The notes: generated by a model from the letters alone, not told the origin. Positions 7,490 to 17,400 are shown, counted from the first letter of the stretch. The stretch: DNA of 38,758 bases from Bacteroides sp. OM05-12 (GCF_003438995.1 NZ_QSUN01000027.1:1-38758); one strand, 5' to 3'. A program made the numbers and translations.

Positions 7490-9874
7490 TTATTTAATAA
7501 CTACTTTCTTGGCATTATCACCACACACCACGATATACATACCCTGCGGAAGGTCTACCGTAGTAGTCCCTGATACGACCTCATCCTGATACATAGTAAC
7601 AGCATCAGCAGAATATACTGTAACCAATTCTTCCTTGTTTGTCTCTATTATCAGTTTCCCTTGACGACAATAAGCATCCCAACCGCTTGTTTCATTGGAT
7701 GTTATATTCGACGGAATATAATCACTCATTGCAATATCATCAATATTCACACGCTTGCCTTCAGTCTGTTCTATCTTAATACGAACAGGAGCATTCACCA
7801 GCAGATTATATGTGAGTTGTCTTAATACAGTATTGCTAATAACCTCTGAGCCTAATTCCGTCCAAGTATTTCCACCATCTACAGAGTAAGACGTACAAAT
7901 AGTTGCATTAGTATCACTTCCATATAATGCTACATAGAAAGATAGAGAAGATGCTCCATTCACTTTATCTTCTTTCATTTCCAAAGAAGAATTACTTGTT
8001 TTACCAAAGCAAACAGATTGCTTTCCATTAAAACGGTCACCACTGGAGCGTCCGCAAATACCGGCATCCGTCAATTCCCATTTACACATCGTACCTTCGA
8101 TTACACCACCGCTATAGTTATTCTGCTGGGTGGCAGCTTCAAAATCTTCCAAGAAAGTGATAGGTAATTCCACCATTCCTACAACATCTACTTCATCACC
8201 GTCAAAGTCTGATACAGACAAAGAAAGGAGTCCGGCATGAACACCCGGCGACGCATCTTTAGATAAACGAATATAAAAACGTTCACCATCCTTATCGACC
8301 GTCAATGTTTGCGCCCAATTTGATTTGTCCGTGCTGATTTCAAATGGAGCATCGATGGTGACTGTTACATTCTCATCAATATGCTCGGTATAAACTTCCG
8401 CCTCTTTCATTTCCGAAGCCACTCCCGGAACCGCATTAAACACAAGTTCCTCCGGAACGATCAATGACAAAACAGGTATAGGAGCAAGAGTTTTCACATC
8501 CACCACATTGGAAACCTTAGAATTGTAAGAGAGTTGATAGTGATATTGGGTATCTTCATCCAATCCGGTCACTTCTTGTTTTTCTTTATTCGCCGCAACT
8601 GTTTCCGAATAGACCGGAGAGTTCTTGTCTTCCGACCATACCGTCAATGTATAATTCACATTGCCGTCTAAGTTTGTCCAACGTGCCACAAAAGAGTTCA
8701 AGTCAACACTTTCCGCACTCAAAGCAGGGATACCGTCCACAGCTTTCGCATTTAAAGTTACCGTTGAAGAAACTTCTGAATTATATAATTTCAGCGTAGC
8801 TTCCGAGGTAGCTGTCACGCTTGAATTATAAGTAATTGTTATAGTAGTACCCGCGATTACAACCTCTTTATCTAAAGATGAAGTAGCAGTCGCAAATCCA
8901 GCTCCTTGCAGTTGAACGGATAGATTCTCGGATATTCCCTGTCCTTTTACTTCAATGGTCTTAGACAAAGGCTTACCAATGGCAGTTACCCCCATATCTA
9001 TTGTAGAATCGTCCAACGGAGCAGTAATAACCGGTTTTACAAAACCACCCGGTGTCCAACCTGTATTCTGCTGGTCTCCCCAAATATATTCAGCCAGTTC
9101 GGGATAATCAATAAAAGGATTGCGGTTGTGCTGGAATTCATATACGGCGTTGTTTCTGTCTATCTCTTTCTGGCTAACCGGGTCTTGGCGATGCCATTTC
9201 AACAACAGATTAACAGCCCACGTTTTATAACAGGGATAATCATTCCCTGCGGTCATATCGCCTCCCCAACTCTTAATCTTATCCTGATAACGGGCAGCCA
9301 TATAGAAATAAGTACGGGCAAAATCACCTTTGTATTCATCAACCGGTTCGAAAACTTTCCCGGAATAGCCGGGGAAAGAACAAGTACCTAACTTACCCAA
9401 AGCATCCACTCCATTGTGAGAAGGTAATGTAGTACCGGTTTTAGTTTCTCCATATGCAAAATTACTACGTTGCCCGTTCACTTTTCCATCTGTAGGATAA
9501 ATATGAAAAGCATCACTTTTCATCGGTGAGCCTTCACTAAACCAACTCTTGGGGAATGAATGTTCACGATTGTAACAGTCGCCAACATTTTTGTAGTTAC
9601 CACACTGTTTCTGACCCGGAATAAACTTAGATGTAGAATACATATCCCAGACAGTTCCGTCCGCACGGACATCCGATTTTTTATAAACGGTCCACAAACC
9701 ATCATACCCTACATTGGTATGTCCGTCTATGATATTATGCAATGCTATTAACAGTGCTTTATCTTTTTGCCCTTTAGCCGCATCATAATACCCTTCAGGA
9801 GCTTGCCCCCACAACTGAACACTGATGCATAAAAGCAGCAGGAACAACATTTTGTTAACAATTAGTCTTTTCAT
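7490..9874 (-). CDS. Secreted endonuclease I (EndA/Bsn-like) with FN3, Ig-like and sorting domains
   Basis: The protein has 794 residues with a signal peptide cleaved near LWGQ (about 24). Residues 25-265 are an endonuclease I domain: NREHSFPKSWF at 102-112 contains the catalytic His105, followed by HIYPTDGKVNGQRSNFAYGE (124-143) with the conserved His, Asp, Asn and Arg. Enzymes of this family cut DNA and/or RNA non-specifically using Mg2+. Later come beta domains: an Ig-like region at about 280-385, a fibronectin type III domain at about 386-470, another Ig-like region and a MAM/choice-of-anchor-like domain at about 575-725. The tail ends GMYIVVCGDNAKKVVIK and resembles a type IX sorting domain. 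It has its own promoter-like box and terminator, so it is probably monocistronic. A likely role is extracellular nucleic acid breakdown. Confidence 0.9.
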   Translation of the reverse strand: MKRLIVNKMLFLLLLCISVQLWGQAPEGYYDAAKGQKDKALLIALHNIIDGHTNVGYDGLWTVYKKSDVRADGTVWDMYSTSKFIPGQKQCGNYKNVGDCYNREHSFPKSWFSEGSPMKSDAFHIYPTDGKVNGQRSNFAYGETKTGTTLPSHNGVDALGKLGTCSFPGYSGKVFEPVDEYKGDFARTYFYMAARYQDKIKSWGGDMTAGNDYPCYKTWAVNLLLKWHRQDPVSQKEIDRNNAVYEFQHNRNPFIDYPELAEYIWGDQQNTGWTPGGFVKPVITAPLDDSTIDMGVTAIGKPLSKTIEVKGQGISENLSVQLQGAGFATATSSLDKEVVIAGTTITITYNSSVTATSEATLKLYNSEVSSTVTLNAKAVDGIPALSAESVDLNSFVARWTNLDGNVNYTLTVWSEDKNSPVYSETVAANKEKQEVTGLDEDTQYHYQLSYNSKVSNVVDVKTLAPIPVLSLIVPEELVFNAVPGVASEMKEAEVYTEHIDENVTVTIDAPFEISTDKSNWAQTLTVDKDGERFYIRLSKDASPGVHAGLLSLSVSDFDGDEVDVVGMVELPITFLEDFEAATQQNNYSGGVIEGTMCKWELTDAGICGRSSGDRFNGKQSVCFGKTSNSSLEMKEDKVNGASSLSFYVALYGSDTNATICTSYSVDGGNTWTELGSEVISNTVLRQLTYNLLVNAPVRIKIEQTEGKRVNIDDIAMSDYIPSNITSNETSGWDAYCRQGKLIIETNKEELVTVYSADAVTMYQDEVVSGTTTVDLPQGMYIVVCGDNAKKVVIK

Positions 9875-9923
9875 ATCTTAGTTTTTATTAAATGAATCCG
9901 CATTTTACAGAGAAAAAGGGCAT

Positions 9924-9931
9924 CAAATTTA
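9924..9931 (-). promoter_or_regulatory. Candidate -7 box for the endonuclease gene
   Basis: The minus strand reads TAAATTTG, a perfect TAnnTTTG box, about 50 bases upstream of the ATG. It lies just after the preceding gene's terminator. The -33 region is T-rich (TTTTT) rather than TTTG. Confidence 0.5.
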
Positions 9932-9949
9932 AGGAAGAATAACGAATAT

Positions 9950-9986
9950 AAAAAGGAAACCCGCTGTTTTTTACAAAACAACGGGT
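9950..9986 (-). terminator. Intrinsic terminator after the Ser/Arg-rich protein gene
   Basis: On the minus strand ACCCGTTGTTTT pairs with AAAACAGCGGGT with one internal mismatch, followed by TTCCTTTTTATA. It sits 32 bases after the stop codon of the gene at 10019-10963. Confidence 0.75.
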
Positions 9987-10018
9987 AATAAAAGAGTATT
10001 TGTATTAACAAAGTGTTA

Positions 10019-10963
10019 CTATCTGCGAGAACTGCTTGATCTTGAAGACGAGCTGGAACCTGAACTGCTCCTACTACTTGATGAGGAAGAACGGGCTGAC
10101 GAACTGCGACTACTCGATGAACCGGAACTTACGCTGCTACTTGAAGACGAACGGCTGGAAGATGAACTCCTGCTACTTCCGCTCGTTGATGACGGACGAG
10201 TCGTTTCCCTACTCCCGGATGTACTGGAACTTCTGTTGCTCGTATTCGAAGAATTATTATTTCTTGAAGAACTCGAAGTCGCCTCCTTATTTCTCGAAGA
10301 ACTGCTTCGTTCGCTACTGCTCCCGGACGAACTTCCGGAAGGACGGGTTTGAGGTCTTGCAGAAGTAGAAGGTCTTGAACTTACCCCAAAATCCGAACGG
10401 CGGTTATTGCGGTAAACGTCATCCCGCTTTGTACTAAACTGTCCGCTATAAACATCATGATGATATCTTCCTCTGTAATAGCTGTTATTATTATAATGAG
10501 TACGATAATGGCTACCGCTATACGTGCGGTAATGAGCAGGTTTGGAGAAATAGAAATAGTTATGATTGGAGTATATCACATACACCCTGAAATCCCAAGA
10601 ACTACCGGATGCATAGATTGGCCGGTAAAAGTATTCCAATCCGAGGAAACGTCCATACTGTGATGCGGATAGTACCCAACGAAGATCGTCATTGCGTATA
10701 TCCAGACAACGGTAATAATCATCCGCTGCCCAGTCATATCCTCTGAGCACATCATCCATTACATCCCTGACATTGTATATGAAATCGAAATTAATCTCAT
10801 ACACATCATTGTACTGTGCAGGCGACAGGTTTAACTCATAAGCCATCCTGTCTGTCAGGAAGCGGGTATTTTTCCTAACTTTGCTAATACTCATAGACGC
10901 CATACAATCGGAACTCATTGTTACCATTCCGATAGTCATTAATATAAATAGTATCTTTTTCAT
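10019..10963 (-). CDS. Secreted protein with Ser/Arg-rich low-complexity tail, function unknown
   Basis: The protein has 314 residues. A signal peptide (MKKILFILMTIGMVTMSSDCMAS) precedes an alpha-helical region at about 25-115 with LTDRMAYELNLSPAQYNDVYEINFDF. A Tyr/His-rich aromatic stretch follows at about 111-175 (SHYRTHYNNNSYYRGRYHHD). Residues 195-314 are mostly Ser with spaced Arg (SSSRSS repeats), ending SRR. I recognise similar secreted proteins in Bacteroides only as hypothetical. The tail is basic and probably disordered; it could bind nucleic acid, polysaccharide or the envelope, but nothing in the sequence decides this. The gene is flanked by terminators on both sides and appears monocistronic. 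The repetitive Ser codons could make its length variable between strains. Confidence 0.8.
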   Translation of the reverse strand: MKKILFILMTIGMVTMSSDCMASMSISKVRKNTRFLTDRMAYELNLSPAQYNDVYEINFDFIYNVRDVMDDVLRGYDWAADDYYRCLDIRNDDLRWVLSASQYGRFLGLEYFYRPIYASGSSWDFRVYVIYSNHNYFYFSKPAHYRTYSGSHYRTHYNNNSYYRGRYHHDVYSGQFSTKRDDVYRNNRRSDFGVSSRPSTSARPQTRPSGSSSGSSSERSSSSRNKEATSSSSRNNNSSNTSNRSSSTSGSRETTRPSSTSGSSRSSSSSRSSSSSSVSSGSSSSRSSSARSSSSSSRSSSGSSSSSRSSSSRR

Positions 10964-10997
10964 AACCTTTGTTTTTTAGTTCTTATTCCTTTTCAAC

Positions 10998-11027
10998 AAA
11001 AATAGGATGAGAAATACTCTCATCCTA
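10998..11027 (-). terminator. Intrinsic terminator of cvfB
   Basis: On the minus strand TAGGATGAG pairs with CTCATCCTA (arms 11003-11011 and 11019-11027), followed directly by TTTTTG. A second small hairpin of 6 bp lies at about 11047-11066. The U-tract overlaps TATTTTTG (10997-11004), a possible -7 box for the next gene. Confidence 0.8.
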
Positions 11028-11080
11028 CTGAATTTCCCTTTATATAAAGAGAGGTTTCCCTCTTTCGCATACGTATTTCC

Positions 11081-11917
11081 CTATTCTGCCAAACGGATAA
11101 ACTCACCGTCCAATACTATTAAATGCTTCTTATACAGATCACCGACAGCCTTTTTAAAGGTCTTTTTACTTACTTCAAACGTATCGTAAATAAGTTCTGC
11201 CGGACTTTTATCATTAAATCCGATCTTTCCGCCGTTGTCCTTTATGTATTGTAACAACACCATAGAGAAATCTCCTATTTTCTCAATCCCCGGTTTCTGT
11301 AAGATCAAATCGATCTTCCCGTCTTCCCGCACTTGCTTCACATAAGCCTTTAACTGCATACCGGTCTCCAGATGTTGAAATATCTCACTATCATAAAGCA
11401 GTCCACTGAATTTATTGTCGATTATCGCTTTAAAGCCCAAATCCGTTTTCTGCCAAATAAGTATATCGACTTCCTCTCCCTGCTTATAATCCGGCATTTC
11501 TTTCGACAAATAACGCTCTACCTTTGCCGATGCCATTATACGGTAACTCTCCTCATCAACATGTGCATGGACTACATATTTCCGTCCTTTCACCATCTTC
11601 ATCTTCTGTTCACGAAACGGGACAAAAAGGTCTTTCATCAATCCCCAGTCCAAGAATGCTCCAAACTCATTAACCCAAGCCACTTCCAGACAGGCAAACT
11701 GTCCGACTTGTACCAAAGGGGTAAGTGTGGTGGCAATCAATCTCTCTTCATTATCCAGATAGATGAACACATTCAACTCGTCTCCTATATGGCAATCTTC
11801 AGGTACATAGCGCGTTGGAAGCAAAATTTCTTCTCCGTCACCACCATCAAGATAGACACCGAAATCCACCTCCTTAACAACTTTCAGTACGTTAAACTTA
11901 CCAATTTCTATATTCAT
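11081..11917 (-). CDS. cvfB: CvfB-family S1-like RNA-binding protein
   Basis: The protein has 278 residues, the usual size for CvfB/YitL. It consists of S1-like OB-fold units in tandem (1-65, about 70-135 and about 145-210; phrases EVDFGVYLDGG, VNEFGAFLDWGLMKDLFVP, TDLGFKAIIDNKFSGLLYDS). A winged-helix end follows at about 215-278 (SPAELIYDTFEVSKKTFKKAVGDLYK). The staphylococcal homologue is an RNA-binding virulence regulator; in most bacteria the role is unproven. It is cytoplasmic, with no signal peptide. It is transcribed divergently from the alcohol dehydrogenase, 75 bases apart, and ends at a clear terminator. Confidence 0.88.
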   Translation of the reverse strand: MNIEIGKFNVLKVVKEVDFGVYLDGGDGEEILLPTRYVPEDCHIGDELNVFIYLDNEERLIATTLTPLVQVGQFACLEVAWVNEFGAFLDWGLMKDLFVPFREQKMKMVKGRKYVVHAHVDEESYRIMASAKVERYLSKEMPDYKQGEEVDILIWQKTDLGFKAIIDNKFSGLLYDSEIFQHLETGMQLKAYVKQVREDGKIDLILQKPGIEKIGDFSMVLLQYIKDNGGKIGFNDKSPAELIYDTFEVSKKTFKKAVGDLYKKHLIVLDGEFIRLAE

Positions 11918-11934
11918 ACCAATCTATTTTATTT

Positions 11935-11942
11935 CAAAGATA
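11935..11942 (-). promoter_or_regulatory. Candidate -7 box for cvfB
   Basis: The minus strand reads TATCTTTG, a perfect TAnnTTTG box, 18 bases upstream of the cvfB start. The -33 box is unclear. It lies only 12 bases from the opposing candidate box for the alcohol dehydrogenase. Confidence 0.48.
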
Positions 11943-11954
11943 AATAAAAAGTAG

Positions 11955-11962
11955 TACCTTTA
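11955..11962 (+). promoter_or_regulatory. Candidate -7 box for the alcohol dehydrogenase gene
   Basis: TACCTTTA differs from TAnnTTTG in the last base only. It sits 31 bases upstream of the ATG at 11993. No good -33 TTTG is seen at the right distance. Confidence 0.33.
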
Positions 11963-11992
11963 CAGCCTAATTCAAGAAATACATTAAGAATT

Positions 11993-13135
11993 ATGAATAA
12001 TTTTATTTTTCAAAACCCTACGCGCCTCATCTTCGGTCAGGGAATGATAGCACAACTATCAAAGGAAATCCCGGCAGATAAGAAGGTTATGATAACTTTC
12101 GGCGGAGGCAGTGTTAAGAAAAACGGAGTTTACGAACAAGTAATAGAAGCACTTAACGGCTATGATATTACAGAATTCTGGGGTATAGAGCCGAATCCTT
12201 CTATCGAAACTCTTCGTAAGGCAATAGCTCTCGGAAAAGAAAAAAATATAGATTACCTGCTCGCTGTAGGAGGAGGTTCCGTGTTGGACGGTACTAAACT
12301 TATCTCTGCCGGACTATTATATGACGGCGACGCTTGGGATTTAGTTCAAAAAGGAAGTTCTGATAAAACCATTCCTATGGGAACTGTCCTGACCATCCCG
12401 GCAACCGGTTCGGAAATGAATAACGGAGCAGTTATTTCACGTCATGAGACACAAGAAAAGTATCCGTTCTACTCCAACTTCCCTGTGTTCTCTATCCTTG
12501 ACCCGACCGTCACTTTCACTTTACCTCCTTATCAGATAGCTTGCGGTATGGCAGATACATTTGTTCATGTGATGGAACAATACATGACCAAACCTAACCA
12601 GTCACGTATGATGGACCGTTGGGCGGAAGGTATCTTAATGATGCTGACAACTATCGCACCGTTGGTAAAAGAGAATCAACAGGATTATGATTTGATGTCA
12701 CAATTTATGTTGGGAGCTACAATGGGGCTGAACGGTTTTATCGCTATGGGAGTACCTCAGGACTGGGCTACACACATGATAGGACATGAATTGACAGCAC
12801 TGAAAGGTTTAACACACGGTGCAACTCTCGCTATCGTTTATCCGGGTATGCTCCGTACTCTTATTGATAAGAAACTCGACAAATTGCTTCAATATGGAGA
12901 GCGAATCTGGGGTATCACCACAGGACTTCCCGTAACGCGTGCAACAATAGCCATCGATAAAACGGAAGAATTCTTCCGCAACTTGGGACTGGCTACCCGC
13001 CTCAGTGAAGTCAATATCGGTGACGATACCATCGACGAAATAGAACGCCGTTTCAATGCAAGAAATGCTGCTTACGGCGAAGACGGTGATGTTACCGGAG
13101 CTGTAGCTAAACAAATCCTTTTAAACTGCAAATAA
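11993..13135 (+). CDS. Iron-dependent alcohol dehydrogenase, butanol dehydrogenase/YqhD type
   Basis: The protein has 380 residues and belongs to the group III iron-containing alcohol dehydrogenases. The N-terminal half is the dinucleotide-binding part (GGGSVKKNG at 38-46, AVGGGSVLDGTKL at 91-103). The C-terminal half is the metal domain. Aligning from memory with YqhD, the ligands are Asp188 and His192 (MADTFVHVMEQY), His261 (ATHMIGHE) and His275 (GLTHG), all present. Such enzymes reduce aldehydes to alcohols in the cytoplasm, usually with NADPH. It is the only plus-strand protein gene in the window and is monocistronic, divergent from cvfB and convergent with the metal efflux operon. The cofactor preference and physiological substrate cannot be read here. 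Confidence 0.92.
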   Translation: MNNFIFQNPTRLIFGQGMIAQLSKEIPADKKVMITFGGGSVKKNGVYEQVIEALNGYDITEFWGIEPNPSIETLRKAIALGKEKNIDYLLAVGGGSVLDGTKLISAGLLYDGDAWDLVQKGSSDKTIPMGTVLTIPATGSEMNNGAVISRHETQEKYPFYSNFPVFSILDPTVTFTLPPYQIACGMADTFVHVMEQYMTKPNQSRMMDRWAEGILMMLTTIAPLVKENQQDYDLMSQFMLGATMGLNGFIAMGVPQDWATHMIGHELTALKGLTHGATLAIVYPGMLRTLIDKKLDKLLQYGERIWGITTGLPVTRATIAIDKTEEFFRNLGLATRLSEVNIGDDTIDEIERRFNARNAAYGEDGDVTGAVAKQILLNCK

Positions 13136-13217
13136 AAAGGCCGTCCGGAAAGGATATAAGAATCTTTTAGATATAAGTTAGGAAGAAAGAACAGGCATTA
13201 ATCAGCTCGCCTGCAAG

Positions 13218-13294
13218 CATACGGTCCTTTGAAAACAAACATACGGTCCTTTAATTGCAAACGATAGGAGTTTGCAATTAAAGGACCGTATGTT
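13218..13294. repeat. Perfect palindrome with 25-bp arms plus a third partial copy
   Basis: Arms 13238-13262 and 13270-13294 are exact reverse complements around a 7-base loop (GATAGGA). The motif CATACGGTCCTTT begins each arm and also occurs as a direct copy at 13218-13230, so it is present three times in 77 bases. It lies between the converging dehydrogenase and efflux genes, where it could act as a two-way terminator although no U-tract follows. An alternative is a small mobile or structural repeat. The rest of 13136-13304 shows no gene. Confidence 0.85.
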
Positions 13295-13304
13295 GAATAA
13301 GCAT

Positions 13305-14483
13305 CTATAATCTATTCTTAAATATCTGTCCGATAACTTTCTGATAACGATTCTCCAGTTGCATATAATCCATCCGGGTCTGGAAAGAGTTTTCAATCTC
13401 CGTGAAATACTCTGTCATGGATATTTGCCGGCTATCCAATGCTTTTTTCAATAACTCGGCATTCGTATTCAATAATTGCAAATCATACGCTTTCATCGTA
13501 TTACGAACTTTGACCGCTTCACTGTAAAGAGCCAATAAGGTAGCTTCCACCTGTTGCTCCGCACTCTCTTTCTGCAAATCAGTATAAAGAGATTGGGCCT
13601 TGGAAGCTTTCACTTTATTCTTATTGTTGAATAAAGGAAGCGAACCTCCCACAATAAAGCCATTGAACTGTTCTCCTATACCCGTATTACGACGATAACC
13701 TATTTCCAGTTTCGGCAACCAACCGGACTTTTCAACTGTTATCTGCTTACGTGCTGCCAATGATTCGCTTTCCAAAGATTGAAGGTTAAGATCGGAAGCA
13801 AGCACTTCCTGTTTCAGCTGTGCAAAGTCCGCCAGCTCTTCTACCGGCATATAAGTTGTCTCGGTAAAAGTCAACGGCTGATTATCGTTCATTGCAATTA
13901 GTTCCTGCAACTTAGCTTCACGGGTTGCTTCGTTAGTAACCACCTCTGCCTGAACTTTCATTAACTCCATCTTAATCTTGTTCGTTTCCAGAATATTGGC
14001 ATCACCTGTCTGAAGTCTTTTCTCATACACCTGTGCAAGAGTTTCCGCATTCTTTAAACGTTCTGAGAGCAGATTGCTTTCCTGATTTAAAAGAATCAGA
14101 TCCAAGCACAATTCTTTTGCGCGCAAAAGTATATCCCGACGGGTAGCGGCATACTGTTTATCCAATGTCTCCGCTTTAAGTTTATTCAGCTTATTCCTCG
14201 AACTATAAGCAGTCGGGAAATCGAATCCTTGCGTAACAGTCAACTCTCCACTCTTACCCAATTCTTGCGGTGAGCCATAAGTATAACTGTAACTTACCGC
14301 CGGATCAGGCAGGTTATTGTCCGTCTTATCCGTCAATTTCCGGGCTTCCGTAAGATGTTCGTTTGCCTGAAGCTCTTTATTGTTTTGCTCAATACTGCGA
14401 AGGATACGATCCATACTCCCGGTTTGTGCATAGAGAGTGATACCCGTAAAGAACAATACTGCAATAATTATATTTCGTCTCAT
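13305..14483 (-). CDS. TolC/CzcC-type outer membrane channel of heavy-metal efflux
   Basis: The protein has 392 residues with a signal peptide (MRRNIIIAVLFFTGITLYAQ, no lipobox). The rest is long alpha-helical hairpins with two outer-membrane-factor repeats, typical of TolC/CusC/CzcC (PDPAVSYSYTYGSPQ and LPKLEIGYRRNTG mark the two beta-strand entries). It provides the exit duct for the RND pump encoded just upstream. Its start overlaps the pump gene's stop by 4 bases (14480-14483), a sign of translational coupling. It is the last gene of the operon. Confidence 0.9.
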   Translation of the reverse strand: MRRNIIIAVLFFTGITLYAQTGSMDRILRSIEQNNKELQANEHLTEARKLTDKTDNNLPDPAVSYSYTYGSPQELGKSGELTVTQGFDFPTAYSSRNKLNKLKAETLDKQYAATRRDILLRAKELCLDLILLNQESNLLSERLKNAETLAQVYEKRLQTGDANILETNKIKMELMKVQAEVVTNEATREAKLQELIAMNDNQPLTFTETTYMPVEELADFAQLKQEVLASDLNLQSLESESLAARKQITVEKSGWLPKLEIGYRRNTGIGEQFNGFIVGGSLPLFNNKNKVKASKAQSLYTDLQKESAEQQVEATLLALYSEAVKVRNTMKAYDLQLLNTNAELLKKALDSRQISMTEYFTEIENSFQTRMDYMQLENRYQKVIGQIFKNRL

Positions 14484-17400
14484 ACCTTTTCTTCTTTATT
14501 TTTATTCATCCATAGATAAACAATCGGAACGATAAATGCGTTCAGGAAAGTCGATGTTAATAATCCGCCCAAAATAACTTTCGCCATCGGACTTTGTATT
14601 TCATTGCCCGGCAAGGAGCCACCCAAAGCCAGCGGAATCAAGGCTAACGCCGAGGATAAAGCCGTCATTAAAATCGGGTTCAACCGATCCAATGATCCTC
14701 GAATGATACTTTCTTTCAGTGATAGTCCTTGTTCACGCAATAAATTATAATGCGAAACAAGCAACATCCCGTTACGGGTAGCAATACCAAATAAAGAAAT
14801 GAAGCCTATCACAGCCGGTATACTTACTTCACCCGTTGTCAACACCAATGCAAAAACACCTCCTATCAGAGCCAACGGCAGATTCAACAAGATAATGCCG
14901 CTCTGCTTTGCACTACGAAATTCATTGAACAACAGTAAGAAGATAATCACAATAGACATCAAAGAAGTCAGCAGCAAAGTACGCGAAGCCGCCTGTTCAC
15001 TTTCAAACTGTCCGCCATACTCTACATGATAACCTTCCGGCAGTTTAATCTGTGAGTCAATCCGTTTTTGAATATCATTTACCACACTGCGAATATCACG
15101 CCCTGCGGTATTAGCAGAAATAACAATCTTGCGTTTCACATTCTCACGGCTAATCGTATTCGGTCCCATTGTTGAGACGACATTCGCTACGTAGTGAAGT
15201 GGAACTTTCTTGTTTCCGGCGTCAATCATCAGGTTACGAACCTTTTCTATTTCATCACGATATTCATCCTTTGTACGAACAACCAAATCGAATGACTTTC
15301 CATCTTCATACACCTGCGAGACAACTTCTCCCGCCATATTTACTTTCACAAATTCCGAGAACTCCGGCAAAGAGATACCATACTTGGCCAATATCTCCCG
15401 TTTTGGAGTAATCTTTAATTGCGGGCGTTCTATCTGTTGCTCCACATTCAAATCCGCAATTCCTTGCACATCGCTGATAGCATCTTTAATCTGATTGCCG
15501 ATTGCAAACATCCGATTCAAATCGGAACCAAAGAGTTTAATGGCAATATTCGCCTTTGTACCGGATAACATCGCATCGATACGGTGGGAAATAGGTTGAC
15601 CTATCTCTATGTTCGCACCCGTTATGGCAGACAGCTTCTCACGAACATCGGCAATCAGTTCCTCACGCGAACGGTCTTTCAACTCAAACGGCGCTTCGAT
15701 TTCCGAAACATTCACCCCCAATGCATGTTCATCCAGTTCTGCCCGTCCGGTTTTGCGGGCCACCGTCTGAATCTCAGGGATAGAAAGCAATAATTCTTCT
15801 GCCCGTTGCCCCATTTTATCAGACTCGGGAAGTGAGATACCGGGTAAACTGCTTATATTGATGGTAAAAGAACCCTCATTGAACGGAGGTAAAAAACTCC
15901 GTCCCAAAGTAAAGAAGAATCCTAATGCCACGACAAAAAGAGCGATTGTAGAACCAAGTATTATCCGTTTATGACAAAGCGACCATTCCAAAGCACGGCC
16001 GTACACTTTTTTAAGCCATACTGCAACAAATGCTTCTTTAGGGATTCCATTACCTTTTGTCTTACCCAACAAATAACTGCAAAGCACCGGAGTTAAAGTC
16101 AAAGCGACAACCGTAGAGGCAAAAAGAGCTACGATAAACGCAATACCGAGCGGTACAAGCATACGTCCTTCCATTCCTGTTAAGAAGAACAAAGGCACAA
16201 AACTTACAATAATAATTAAAGTCGAGTTCAAGATCGGCATACGTACCTCACGGGAAGCATTGAATACAACTTCCAGTATATTCTGCCTCTCTTCTACGGG
16301 CTTTAAGCGATTCTCCCGAAGATGTTTCCAAACATTCTCAACGTCCACAATGGCATCATCCACCAATGAACCGATAGCAATAGCCAAACCGCCAAGGCTC
16401 ATTGTATTGATAGTTAATCCCATCAAATGCAGAACAAGAATAGACGTAACCATGGATAACGGAAGAGTCACCAAAGAAATAACCGTTGTACGTACATTGG
16501 CAAGGAATAAAAAGAGTACGATTACAACAAAGATAGCGCCTTCATACAGCGACTTCTGGACATTCCCGATGGAACTCTCAATAAAACGGCTCTGACGGAA
16601 TACATCCGTAGAGATATGAACATCGGAGGGTAGATTCTTTTGCAATTCCATCAATGCAGCATCCAACTTCTCCGTCAGTTCTATAGTACTTGTGTTCGGT
16701 TGTTTTGTTACCGTCAGCAGAACGGCAGGCTTCCCTTTCTCTGATGCCGTACCCAATTTCGGTTCTGCCGAACCGACCTGCACATCTGCTATATCCCCTA
16801 ATGTCACGGGTACATTATCTATTGTCTTTATAACCGACTTTGCCAATTCCCGTACCTGGTCGGTAGATAACACACCACGTACGATATATTCATTGCCAAA
16901 CTCATATAGCACACCACCGTTTGCATTTTGGTTCATCTCACGAGTCACGGCCATTACTTCCGCAAGAGATACTCCGTAATGCTTCATACGGGCAGGATCA
17001 AGCAATACTTGATATTCTTTGATATCTCCGCCCAGCACGGCAACCTGAGCCACTCCACCGGTAGAGAGCAAACGGGGACGGATAGTCCAATCGGCCATCG
17101 TACGTAAATCAAGCATGGAGGTGCTGTCTGCCGTCAATCCGATTATAAGCAGCTCGCCAAGAATGGATGACTGCGGTCCGAGTGTCGGTTTACCTACATT
17201 GGCCGGAAGTTCCTCTCCCACAATCGAAAGTTTCTCTGAAACAATCTGACGCGCCAGATAAATATCCGTATCCCAATCAAATTCTACCCATACAACAGAA
17301 AAGCCATTCGTAGAAGAAGAGCGTACACGACGCACATTAGTAGCCCCGTTCACGGCTGTTTCTACCGGAAATGTCACTAATTGCTCCACTTCCTCAGCCG

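Noticed and set aside
10036..10368. Plus-strand open frame opposite the Ser/Arg-rich tail
   Set aside because: The long open frame results from repetitive Ser codons on the other strand.
11372..11947. Plus-strand open frame of 191 codons over cvfB
   Set aside because: It lies fully antisense to the S1-like gene and its composition (Phe/Leu/Ile rich) follows from the opposite strand.
13202..13396. Minus-strand 64-codon frame over the palindrome
   Set aside because: It overlaps the efflux channel gene and the perfect hairpin and has no credible domain.
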